64,000 nt of DNA from Niallia taxi. GTDB lineage: Bacteria > Bacillota > Bacilli > Bacillales > Cytobacillaceae. The stretch covers positions 1 to 64,000 of the forward strand of contig NZ_RZTZ01000014.1 of NCBI RefSeq assembly GCF_004005475.1, given 5' to 3'. Position numbers and translations under genes: made by a program. Under the pieces are notes generated by a model. It was not told the origin of the DNA. It did not search any database and was given only the letters and a program-made list of their open reading frames with translations. Below, piece after piece: positions 44,247 to 51,528 of the stretch. Numbering within the stretch: the stretch's first letter is position 1; each line of letters starts with the position of its first letter.

Positions 44247-45675
44247 AATAAGTAGTAAACCATAGGATACGCTGAAGGCGGTATAGTAAATAACGGAATG
44301 CAGGAAGTTCAGACTCTGTGCTGTAATCTTTTGTATATTCCCCATCTTTATTTGTCCACAATTTTTCAAAATAGCTTTTTGTTTCCTTCATTATTTGCGA
44401 ATCAGAAGAAGCAGCTATTTTGAGATTTGTTTCTAAATTCAAGTCATGAAGATTTCTTCTTGTATAGTTGGCAGAGCCTGCAATAATAATATTGTATTTC
44501 TCGCTTTCAATCAGCATCAGTTTTGAGTGGTACTGCTCCTTACCTGTGTTATACCAACGTATTGCAATCTGCTCATTTCCTTTTTTCATTAACTCTGCCG
44601 CAGTCGGTATATTGGGAAGACCAGCCTTCTTATTACCAAATGAATTTTGGTTTGGATCAAGGATTAAGTTTATTTGTACCTTTCGAGCAGCGGCGTCTAT
44701 CAATTCATCCATTACAGGGCGATCTGCCAAATATAACATTCCGATCCAAATGGTATCGCCTTTTTTTGTGCTGTGAATTCCGTTTATCACCTGTTTGGCA
44801 ATTTTCCCTTCTGTAAGAAGCTGTAATTGAATATCCCCTTTCTCCTCGGTAGGTTTGACTGCAGGGAATGATGTCTTGTCCATCAGTCGATAAACACTTT
44901 CCTCTGTTTCGAGTAAATCATTTATTAAATTTCCCTTCACAACATAGGCAATATTAGAATGGTATCCACTTGCATCATGCATATTTCCTGTCGAAACGAT
45001 AGCTGTGTTTTCTGTAATTAGCACCTTACGATGGTTCGCTTTTACATTCAGTAAATCCAAATATGACCTAACTGTTACATCTGGTGCACTATCAGCAAGC
45101 ATATTCGGTATATGACCGTTATCTCCGTGACCAAACCATTTAAATGACATACGCCAAAGTGTTGAATAAAGTGGGTTGGAGTCCCGGAAGCCTTCCATAT
45201 TTGTTTCCACAACCTTTGCCCCACTATTTTTTAGTCTAGTAAGCTCTGGTGTTGGATAGGAATGATAGGTTGTATTGACAGGATCCGTTATAAAAATCAG
45301 CTTCATCGCCGGATTTTTTTGTTTTTTCTCAACGAGCTTGTCTGTCACTGCTTTAGCGATTTTCGGATATGTTTGGTCATCATTTGTATCACTGTTAAAT
45401 AGAAACATATCTATTACAATAAATCGCTCTGCCTCATCTATTTCTTTAAGCATACGTGCAAGAATTTCCTGATGGAGCTTTTGGTTGCCATCTTCATCCT
45501 TATAGGTTGTATCCTCCAGAAATTCAATGTCTTTATCCTCGACACGATGTATTGGTCCTTCATAAGAAATTCCTTGCGGTAATGGTTTAAGTGTATGATA
45601 CAAAAGAACGCTTATGTAAATAGAGAAAAACACAATAAATATACTTATAATTAGTTTCTTTCTTTTTTTTCTCAT
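44245..45675 (-). CDS. Phospholipase D/cardiolipin synthase-like membrane protein
   Basis: A 476-residue protein with one N-terminal membrane helix (7-26) and two PLD repeats: H-R-K-V-L-I-T-E near 216 and H-S-K-L-M-L-I-E near 390. Each is followed by the expected Gly/Asn block (S-T-G-N-M and A-G-S-A-N-Y-T). In both HKD motifs the usual Asp is Glu. The catalytic His and Lys are intact, so phosphodiesterase or phosphatidyl-transferase activity remains plausible. GGGGGATAGG precedes the start. It stands alone, divergent from plsY. Confidence 0.8.
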   Translation of the reverse strand: MRKKRKKLIISIFIVFFSIYISVLLYHTLKPLPQGISYEGPIHRVEDKDIEFLEDTTYKDEDGNQKLHQEILARMLKEIDEAERFIVIDMFLFNSDTNDDQTYPKIAKAVTDKLVEKKQKNPAMKLIFITDPVNTTYHSYPTPELTRLKNSGAKVVETNMEGFRDSNPLYSTLWRMSFKWFGHGDNGHIPNMLADSAPDVTVRSYLDLLNVKANHRKVLITENTAIVSTGNMHDASGYHSNIAYVVKGNLINDLLETEESVYRLMDKTSFPAVKPTEEKGDIQLQLLTEGKIAKQVINGIHSTKKGDTIWIGMLYLADRPVMDELIDAAARKVQINLILDPNQNSFGNKKAGLPNIPTAAELMKKGNEQIAIRWYNTGKEQYHSKLMLIESEKYNIIIAGSANYTRRNLHDLNLETNLKIAASSDSQIMKETKSYFEKLWTNKDGEYTKDYSTESELPAFRYLLYRLQRILWFTTY

Positions 45676-45792
45676 TTCCTATCCCCCAGGCTGTTCCAAA
45701 ATTATATCAAAGGTTTATACCCTGAAAACTATTGCCATAAACAAGGTTCACTAAGATTTTTTATGAAAAAAGAGTGAGAATTTACAAATACG

Positions 45793-45801
45793 TGGTACAA
45801 T
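45793..45801 (+). promoter_or_regulatory. Extended -10 promoter of plsY
   Basis: TGG-TACAAT lies 33 bases before the TTG start; no good -35 is visible at the right distance. Confidence 0.45.
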
Positions 45802-45833
45802 AACCATATACATAGAACGAAGGAGAGTTAGCA

Positions 45834-46436
45834 TTGATCATTGCCATTTTAATTATTTTAGCCTACCTGATAGGATCCATTCCTTCCGGTTTAATTATTG
45901 GGAAGGCTTTTTATAAAATCGATATAAGAGAGCATGGAAGCGGAAATCTCGGTGGCACAAACTCATTTAGAGTTTTAGGGAAAAAAGCCGGATTTGTCGT
46001 GACATTCTCAGACATTTTAAAAGGAACTTTGGCAACTTGCCTTCCCCTATTACTTAGCCTTTTTACTGATATTCAAGTTAATGTTAACCCGCTTATCTTT
46101 GGTGTTGTTGCCGTAATCGGCCATATGTATCCAATATTCGCAGGCTTTAAAGGTGGAAAAGCTGTTGCAACATCTGCAGGTATCCTTTTAGGACATGAGC
46201 CATTAATGTTTTTGATTATTATGGTCGTCTTTTTCTTAAGTTTATATTTGTCTAAATACGTTTCTCTATCTTCCATGATTGCAGGATTTGCTGGTTTGGT
46301 ATACTCTATCATCCTCTGGGACGACAAGCTGTTAATTGCCATTCTCGCCATTCTGACTATTTTCGTCGTATACAGACATCGTGCTAATATTAAACGTATA
46401 TTAAACAAAACAGAACCTAAGATAACTTGGCTGTAA
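45834..46436 (+). CDS. plsY: Acyl-phosphate:glycerol-3-phosphate acyltransferase PlsY
   Basis: A 200-residue membrane acyltransferase that makes lysophosphatidate from acyl-phosphate. It has about five hydrophobic segments and the three family motifs: S-I-P-S-G near 14-18, [10 protein letters not shown] near 33-42 and [10 protein letters not shown] near 104-113. The start is a TTG with AAGGAG eight bases upstream. In B. subtilis plsY (yneS) is next to yneR-yneQ-yneP. Here a kinase and a CapA gene are inserted between, and parE/parC are absent. Confidence 0.93.
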   Translation: MIIAILIILAYLIGSIPSGLIIGKAFYKIDIREHGSGNLGGTNSFRVLGKKAGFVVTFSDILKGTLATCLPLLLSLFTDIQVNVNPLIFGVVAVIGHMYPIFAGFKGGKAVATSAGILLGHEPLMFLIIMVVFFLSLYLSKYVSLSSMIAGFAGLVYSIILWDDKLLIAILAILTIFVVYRHRANIKRILNKTEPKITWL

Positions 46437-46442
46437 GAAGTG

Positions 46443-46468
46443 AAAAACCATCAAATCTGATGGTTTTT
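46443..46468 (+). terminator. Intrinsic terminator of plsY
   Basis: An 11-bp perfect stem, AAAAACCATCA with TGATGGTTTTT, has a 4-base loop and is followed by T-rich sequence. Confidence 0.9.
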
Positions 46469-46550
46469 TTTGTTTTTTTGACATATCTAGATTTATTTCG
46501 TCATAAAGTTACTAACAAACAGTAATTCAAATAAAGGACGGTTGAAATAA

Positions 46551-47225
46551 ATGATAGAGAATCAAGAAAAACTACAATACCCGGAAAAAACAGCAGTTGG
46601 TTTTGCACATGAAATTAAAAACCCAATAACTGCAGTGCGCGGCCTCCTTCAGCTTCTTGCAAACCCAGATTTACCTGCACCAAAAAGAACGCTTTATTCT
46701 GAAGTAGCCATTGAAGAATTAGACAGGGCAAATCAGCTCCTTAATAACATGGTTTATGACAACACTCCCCTTTCCTATCAAACTTTAGAAACAATTGACA
46801 TCAAGGCTGCTGTAAACAAAGCAATGCTTTCGTATGAACAAGCAATTCAAGTGAAAGGCATCCAGCTTCAAGCAAACTTTATGTCCTCCTTCAAGGCCTT
46901 ATTGCCAAAAATACAGCTTTCACAAGTGCTCGTAAACCTCCTCAAAAACGCTGTGGAAGCATGTTCAGAAAACGGCTCAATAACCATTACTGTGTCCAAG
47001 GATGATAACTTCGGGATAATCTCTATTAAGGATAATGGCTGTGGTATCAGTGCAGAAGCATTAGATAAGCTGTTCACTCCTTTTTTCACAACAAAAAAGC
47101 ATGGCACTGGAATCGGTTTAAGCATCTGTAAGTCAATTATTGAGGAAGCTCAAGGCTGTATTAAAGTCCATTCCATCCTAGGTGAAGGAACAGAATTTAT
47201 TGTCAAGCTACCTCTAGGCTATTAA
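46551..47225 (+). CDS. Orphan cytosolic histidine kinase core (no sensor domain)
   Basis: A 224-residue protein that is nearly all kinase core. The H-box F-A-H-E-I-K-N-P-I-T-A-V-R-G lies at 19-32, the N-box L-L-K-N-A-V-E-A near 132, and G-box D-N-G-C-G-I and G-T-G-I-G-L-S further on. The H-box resembles those of the sporulation kinases (KinA-KinE group). There is no input domain, no membrane segment and no adjacent regulator. A role as a phosphorelay donor is possible but inferred. The ribosome site AAAGGA is 13 bases away, which suggests weak translation. Confidence 0.8.
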   Translation: MIENQEKLQYPEKTAVGFAHEIKNPITAVRGLLQLLANPDLPAPKRTLYSEVAIEELDRANQLLNNMVYDNTPLSYQTLETIDIKAAVNKAMLSYEQAIQVKGIQLQANFMSSFKALLPKIQLSQVLVNLLKNAVEACSENGSITITVSKDDNFGIISIKDNGCGISAEALDKLFTPFFTTKKHGTGIGLSICKSIIEEAQGCIKVHSILGEGTEFIVKLPLGY

Positions 47226-47357
47226 TAATTTTACTTTTCAAAAATTTCATTATTTTTCCATTTTGCGAAATTAGTCGAAATCAGTCCTGTTTTTTTGTTA
47301 TCCTATAGTAGCAAACTATAAATTATTAGGATGACTCAGTTAAAGGCAGGAAAAATA

Positions 47358-48515
47358 ATGAAAAAAAACGTTCAGCTTTATATTTTGCTTGCTTTTATTG
47401 GCGCTTCCATTGCAGCCTTTGCTTTTTACAAGCTTAATCCTGACAATGCTGACAATAAAAAAGAGGGGTATACGAGCAGCAATCTGCCAATGAAGCAAAA
47501 TGATGTTGGCACTAAATCTATTGGCCGTGAAGCAACACTTGGGGCTGTCGGGGATATCTTGATTCATGATCGGGTATATAATGAGGCAAAAGTTGATGAC
47601 GGCTTTGACTTTAAACCAATGCTTGCAGAAGTTAAAGAAGCACTTGAAAAGCCTGACGTTCTATTGGCAAATCAAGAAACGATTGTAGCAGGTGAAAAAA
47701 TCGGATTATCAAGCTATCCATCTTTCAACAGCCCACATGAAGTCGCAGATGCGCTAGTTGATGCTGGCGTTGATATCGTGACAACAGCTAATAATCATTC
47801 TTTAGATAGAGGCGTCAGCGCTCAAAAGCAGTCACTAGAATACTTAAACAAAATTAACCTTCCTTATGTTGGGACATTTGCAAGTGAAGAAGACCAGCAA
47901 AAGCTTCGTGTCCTTGAATCTAACGGCATTAAAATTGCTTATCTTTCCTACACCTATGGATTAAATGGTATTTCTGTTCCTAAAAATGAAGCATATATCG
48001 TTAATCTCATCGATAAGGAAAAAATGAAAAAAGAGATAGCAATAGCGAAAAAGCAAGCTGACTTTATCGTAATGGGGATTCACTGGGGCATTGAATATGA
48101 GCGCAATCCAAATCAAGAACAGAAAAATCTTGCCCAATTCCTTGTTGATGAAGGTGTCGACATTATTTTCGGTGGACATCCTCATGTGTTGCAGCCAATG
48201 GAATGGTTATATGACAAAAATGGTGAAAAATCCTTAGTTGTATATTCACTTGGAAACTTTTTGTCAGGACAGGCTGACGATTATCGTGATATTGGCGGGA
48301 TGGTAACAGTTAAAGTAAGTAAAACAGAGCTTGGAGGAAAAACCACAAAAAAAATGGAAGTACCCTCCTTTTATCCAACGTATGTGTACAGTAAAAATGA
48401 CAAGGGCTACAAAATGGTTCCGTTAGAGGATGCTGGCAAGCTTGGACTGCCTGACAGCAAGCAAAACTATCAGGAAATTATGACACATATGTTAAAAGGT
48501 GTGCATCCAAAGTAA
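47358..48515 (+). CDS. CapA-family (PGA synthesis-like) metallophosphatase protein
   Basis: A 385-residue protein anchored by an N-terminal membrane helix (about 5-22), with a metallophosphoesterase-like PGA_cap domain outside. It has G-A-V-G-D-I-L-I-H-D near 65, A-N-Q-E-T near 103, T-T-A-N-N-H-S-L-D-R-G near 137, G-I-H-W-G near 237 and G-G-H-P-H-V-L-Q near 267. These give the metal-binding Asp/Asn/His set. CapA relatives act in poly-gamma-glutamate anchoring, but no capB/capC is nearby. I place the start at the ATG at 47358 after AAAGGCAGG; an upstream in-frame ATG at 47331 has only a weak site. Confidence 0.82.
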   Translation: MKKNVQLYILLAFIGASIAAFAFYKLNPDNADNKKEGYTSSNLPMKQNDVGTKSIGREATLGAVGDILIHDRVYNEAKVDDGFDFKPMLAEVKEALEKPDVLLANQETIVAGEKIGLSSYPSFNSPHEVADALVDAGVDIVTTANNHSLDRGVSAQKQSLEYLNKINLPYVGTFASEEDQQKLRVLESNGIKIAYLSYTYGLNGISVPKNEAYIVNLIDKEKMKKEIAIAKKQADFIVMGIHWGIEYERNPNQEQKNLAQFLVDEGVDIIFGGHPHVLQPMEWLYDKNGEKSLVVYSLGNFLSGQADDYRDIGGMVTVKVSKTELGGKTTKKMEVPSFYPTYVYSKNDKGYKMVPLEDAGKLGLPDSKQNYQEIMTHMLKGVHPK

Positions 48516-48540
48516 GAGTTAGGATAGTTTAATTATGTGC

Positions 48541-48584
48541 ATCCTCACGATTTATCCTTTATAATAATAGTGAGGATTAATTTA
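48541..48584 (+). terminator. Hairpin after the CapA-like gene
   Basis: ATCCTCAC pairs with GTGAGGAT around a long AT-rich loop that itself contains TATAAT; ATTTAATC follows. It may act as a weak terminator, or the loop may serve as the yneR promoter. Confidence 0.45.
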
Positions 48585-48606
48585 ATCTCATAAAAGAGGT
48601 GCTGAA

Positions 48607-48906
48607 ATGAAAATAGTAATAAGTGATAAAGCGTCAGAATGGTATAAAAACGAACTGCTTCTTAACGAAGGTGACTATGTCCGATTTTTCGCAAGATACG
48701 GAGGCTGCAGTACTGTGCAACAAGGCTTCTCTCTTGGCATTTCTAACGAAAAACCTGTAAATTCAGGTGTTAGTACGGAGAAGGATGGAATTCGTTATTA
48801 TATCGAGGAAAAGGATCTTTGGTATTTTGATGATAATGATTTGTTAGCTGACTTTAATGATGCAGCACAGGAACCGGAATATCATTACACAGAAAAGCAG
48901 GCTTAA
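48607..48906 (+). CDS. yneR: HesB/YneR-family protein
   Basis: A 99-residue protein of the HesB-like fold (iron-sulfur carrier superfamily): M-K-I-V-I-S-D-K-A start, a central R-Y-G-G-C-S-T-V, and I-E-E-K-D-L-W-Y-F-D-D. Only one Cys is present, so it lacks the three-cysteine cluster site of true A-type carriers, as is known for YneR. It is convergent with yneQ and near plsY, matching the yneP-Q-R-S neighbourhood of B. subtilis. AGAGGTG precedes the ATG. Confidence 0.85.
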   Translation: MKIVISDKASEWYKNELLLNEGDYVRFFARYGGCSTVQQGFSLGISNEKPVNSGVSTEKDGIRYYIEEKDLWYFDDNDLLADFNDAAQEPEYHYTEKQA

Positions 48907-48922
48907 TAACAGCCTGCTTTTC

Positions 48923-49213
48923 TTATTGGAGATGAATATCTATCCCTTCCTTCTCAAGTATGGACGTTTGTGTTTGTCCGAGAAGATCAAAGTGAGAGTA
49001 TCCATCCTTCCTGGTATGAATCCATTCTTTCTTCAGACCATATTTGGCGCCCCATTGCTCAAGCTTATGTAAATCAGCACAGCCAACCTTTGTGACAGTC
49101 TTACAGTCTGGGAAACGGTCATCTAGCCAATAATGTGTCAAAAAGGCAATTTGTCCATCATCAATTTGTTTTTTCCACTGAGCTAATTCTTTTCGTTTGA
49201 TGCCAAATGCCAT
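48923..49213 (-). CDS. yneQ: YneQ-like protein of unknown function
   Basis: A 96-residue protein beginning M-A-F-G-I-K-R-K-E-L with H-Y-W-L-D-D-R-F-P and C-A-D-L-H-K-L-E-Q-W-G. It matches the small YneQ proteins of Bacillus in size and genomic place, between yneP and yneR. No biochemical role is known. AAGGAGAG lies upstream. It follows yneP by 27 bases, so the two are probably one transcript. Confidence 0.8.
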   Translation of the reverse strand: MAFGIKRKELAQWKKQIDDGQIAFLTHYWLDDRFPDCKTVTKVGCADLHKLEQWGAKYGLKKEWIHTRKDGYSHFDLLGQTQTSILEKEGIDIHLQ

Positions 49214-49240
49214 ATTTTTTCTATCTCTCCTTATAAAGGT

Positions 49241-49675
49241 TTATTTTCTTTTAAGTTCTTCATACTTTTGAAACCATTCAGGAAATGTTTTTTTGAATGA
49301 TTTAGGCCTGAAATTTTCCTTACTGACAATTATATGGGTCGTCGAGCCCTCAACACAAAGGTCACCATCTCCGTTTTCAATTCGGTAGCCATATACTGTC
49401 TTGATACCATCATTAGCATCAACCCATGTTTTAACATAGGCTTTGTCGCCATACCGCAATGGCTTTTTATACGTTGCCTGCACATCATAAACAGGCGCAA
49501 AATAGCCCTCTTCCTCCATTGCAACATAGCTGTAGCCAATATCCTCAATCAATGCTGTTCTCCCGCGTTCAAAAAACTTCAAGTAATTAGCATGATACAC
49601 TACCGCCATCATGTCCGTATCAGCATAATCAATTTTAAGCTCTAGTTTATGTACATATTCCAATGCTTCCTGCAC
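49241..49675 (-). CDS. yneP: Hotdog-fold acyl-CoA thioesterase, YneP-like
   Basis: A protein of about 144 residues of the 4HBT type: D-Y-A-D-T-D-M-M-A-V-V-Y-H-A-N-Y near 15-30 holds the catalytic Asp, followed by F-F-E-R-G-R. It should hydrolyse acyl-CoA thioesters. The start is uncertain: the frame opens with GTG at 49675 close to AAAGGAA, and a TTG five codons in has AGGAAG ahead. The yneP-yneQ order equals that of B. subtilis. Confidence 0.82.
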   Translation of the reverse strand: MQEALEYVHKLELKIDYADTDMMAVVYHANYLKFFERGRTALIEDIGYSYVAMEEEGYFAPVYDVQATYKKPLRYGDKAYVKTWVDANDGIKTVYGYRIENGDGDLCVEGSTTHIIVSKENFRPKSFKKTFPEWFQKYEELKRK

Positions 49676-49758
49676 TTCCTTTACTTTAATTCCTTCTCCT
49701 TCATTTTATGACTAAGCTAACAACTAATCAAGAAAACCGGCTGTTAGCACGAATTGTC

Positions 49759-49929
49759 CTATTCATTAATCATTCTATTCATAAGGTCCTGCAGCATTTT
49801 CGTTAAATCGATCTCTTTTCGCAGCATTTCCTTATACCCTTTTGCCAGGATTGGTGTATTCTCCATTTTTATAGCTAGTTTTTTTAACTCCCATTGAAGC
49901 ATTTCATATTCTATCTCTAAATCAGTCAT
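49759..49929 (-). CDS. Small helical hypothetical protein (56 aa)
   Basis: A 56-residue acidic/Leu/Met-rich protein predicted to be a two-helix coiled coil (M-T-D-L-E-I-E-Y-E-M ... M-L-Q-D-L-M-N-R-M). The ATG at 49929 follows GGAGGGG with ideal spacing; the longer frame from 49980 does not. The compact helical-hairpin size brings Spo0E-like phosphatases to mind, but the S-Q-E-L-D core of that family is missing. Function unknown. Confidence 0.6.
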   Translation of the reverse strand: MTDLEIEYEMLQWELKKLAIKMENTPILAKGYKEMLRKEIDLTKMLQDLMNRMINE

Positions 49930-50031
49930 ATTCCCCTCCATATAACTAATCATGTATACATGTATATGTTTATTAAGCATATTATATCGGAAACAGAGCT
50001 GTCAGTCTGCCCATCTTTTAAAGAATAATTA

Positions 50032-50751
50032 TTATGAATTTACTTGCATTAAACTCTGTATTTCTCCAGAGGTACTATCCATTTTTATGGAAGTGCCAAT
50101 CTTTTGTCGAGTATTCATCTTTACAAACGCATTAATGTAGTATGTATTCCCCTTACCAGCAGTAATTGAATCTATCTCTTTCTCATCTCCATGCAAATAT
50201 TCCTTCACTATAATCTCGGCTGTTTCTTTCGTAATTAAGGTATGTTGCTTGTCTTTATCGGTAAAATTTGCAGGCTTCTCATAATGATAGTTATCTATCT
50301 TCCAATTACCATTTTCTTTTTTAGCTTCTACTGTAATAAACAGTGCTGTGTTAAGATAGGATGCTTGTGCGGTTTCTACCGTCACCCTATCACTTGTTTG
50401 CTGTTTAATGACAAAATGCTGCTTATAGTTAAAATCTGCAGGGAAATCTCCCCCAATTGGAACTGTAAATAATGATATCTCAAGATTTTTTATAAAATCC
50501 TTCGTGAAATAAGGCTGTAACTCCTGCAAAAACGGCTTTGTATTCAAGCCTTGATTTTGCTCAGCATATTTATTTGCCAATTGCAGCAGCTGATAAGATC
50601 TCTCTGCGATTTCCTTCACTTCATCATCAGTTAGTATGCTGTGCTCCATTTCTGAAACGTTTATATTAGTTGATTCTTTTTCTTCTGTTTCACTTGTGCA
50701 TGCTCCTAATAAACAGGCACAGATAAGCAATGCTGTCAATCTTTCTATCAA
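50032..50751 (-). CDS. Lipoprotein of unknown function
   Basis: A 239-residue lipoprotein: a short signal (I-E-R-L-T-A-L-L-I-C-A-C) with lipobox L-L-G-A-C, then an acidic linker and a beta-rich domain. The domain holds I-T-V-E-A-K-K-E-N-G-N-W-K-I-D-N-Y-H-Y, an NTF2/DUF4878-like phrase. The TTG at 50751 with AAGGAG nine bases upstream gives a proper signal peptide; the longer frame from 50808 would put 19 polar residues ahead of it. It probably sits on the outer face of the membrane. Confidence 0.7.
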   Translation of the reverse strand: MIERLTALLICACLLGACTSETEEKESTNINVSEMEHSILTDDEVKEIAERSYQLLQLANKYAEQNQGLNTKPFLQELQPYFTKDFIKNLEISLFTVPIGGDFPADFNYKQHFVIKQQTSDRVTVETAQASYLNTALFITVEAKKENGNWKIDNYHYEKPANFTDKDKQHTLITKETAEIIVKEYLHGDEKEIDSITAGKGNTYYINAFVKMNTRQKIGTSIKMDSTSGEIQSLMQVNS

Positions 50752-50859
50752 TTCTGAATTCTCCTTCTCTACGTATAAACTAAAATAGCATATTCCATAT
50801 TTTATCATTTATACTAGATATAAGAAAACACAAAAAAGATTTCTGGAGATGTTTTGACT

Positions 50860-50997
50860 TTAGGAGCTAGCAAGGTCGTCTTTATTATCATTTTGTTTAT
50901 CGTCTGCCCCTTCTTGTACCTCCATTTCTTCCTCCTCAATTAACACTGTCCAATCTGTTTCAATTATTTTCTTCTGTAGCTTTTCAATCAGTCCCAT
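50860..50997 (-). CDS. Small acidic hypothetical protein (45 aa)
   Basis: A 45-residue peptide with an amphipathic N-terminal helix (G-L-I-E-K-L-Q-K-K-I-I-E), an E-E-E-E run and an Asp/Asn/Lys-rich tail. TAGGAGT is well spaced before the ATG at 50997. No family was recognised; the strong ribosome site is the main support. Confidence 0.5.
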   Translation of the reverse strand: MGLIEKLQKKIIETDWTVLIEEEEMEVQEGADDKQNDNKDDLASS

Positions 50998-51122
50998 AAT
51001 ACTTTACTCCTAGTCATTGGATTTGTTATAATTATAATTACCCACTTAATGGAAATAAAAAACAATTTATTATATGGTACTTCTCTCTTTTTAGTACATA
51101 TTATTCAAAAGGAGTTTTTGGA

Positions 51123-51266
51123 ATGATTAATGATGAGGAAATGCTCCTATTTATAAACCATATATATTTATTAGTTACAGAATGCAAAAAATGTCAGGAT
51201 CATGAAATGAAAAGCATAATTGTGGATGAAATTCTTTTTTTTGGTGATTTATTGGAGCAAAAATAA
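51123..51266 (+). CDS. Small hypothetical protein (47 aa)
   Basis: A 47-residue peptide with a Leu-rich helix, a C-K-K-C pair in the middle and an acidic end. AAAGGAG lies eight bases before the ATG. It is followed by a hairpin near 51340-51368. The CxxC could bind metal or form a disulfide; the function is unknown. Confidence 0.5.
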   Translation: MINDEEMLLFINHIYLLVTECKKCQDHEMKSIIVDEILFFGDLLEQK

Positions 51267-51342
51267 ACTTTTTCTCTATAAAGTTTGAAGCCCTTATCCT
51301 CCCTCCATAACTTAGTCCCGTAAGTTTAGTTTTCTACTAAAA

Positions 51343-51368
51343 ATCCATCCTTTTAAGAGATGGTTTTA
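51343..51368 (+). terminator. Weak terminator after the 47-aa gene
   Basis: AAATCCATC and GATGGTTT pair around a 9-base loop, followed by TAATTACC. Confidence 0.45.
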
Positions 51369-51464
51369 ATTACCTTTGTATTTCCCCCAGAATAAAAGTA
51401 CAATGAAGTCTGCAGTTTTTCACATAAACTACACACCTGAGATAAAAACTGCTGATTTTGACTA

Positions 51465-51487
51465 TCCTATTATGGATAGTCCTTTTT
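51465..51487 (+). terminator. Intrinsic terminator (plus strand)
   Basis: GACTATCC and GGATAGTC form an 8-bp perfect stem followed by CTTTTTT. It protects the convergent AAA+ gene from plus-strand readthrough. Confidence 0.75.
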
Positions 51488-51500
51488 TATATACAAAAAA

Positions 51501-51519
51501 GCGGCTTAATATAAGCCGC
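51501..51519 (-). terminator. Intrinsic terminator of the AAA+ gene
   Basis: GCGGCTTA and TAAGCCGC form a perfect 8-bp stem with a 3-base loop; TTTTTTGT follows in the minus direction. Confidence 0.85.
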
Positions 51520-51528
51520 CTCACTAAT

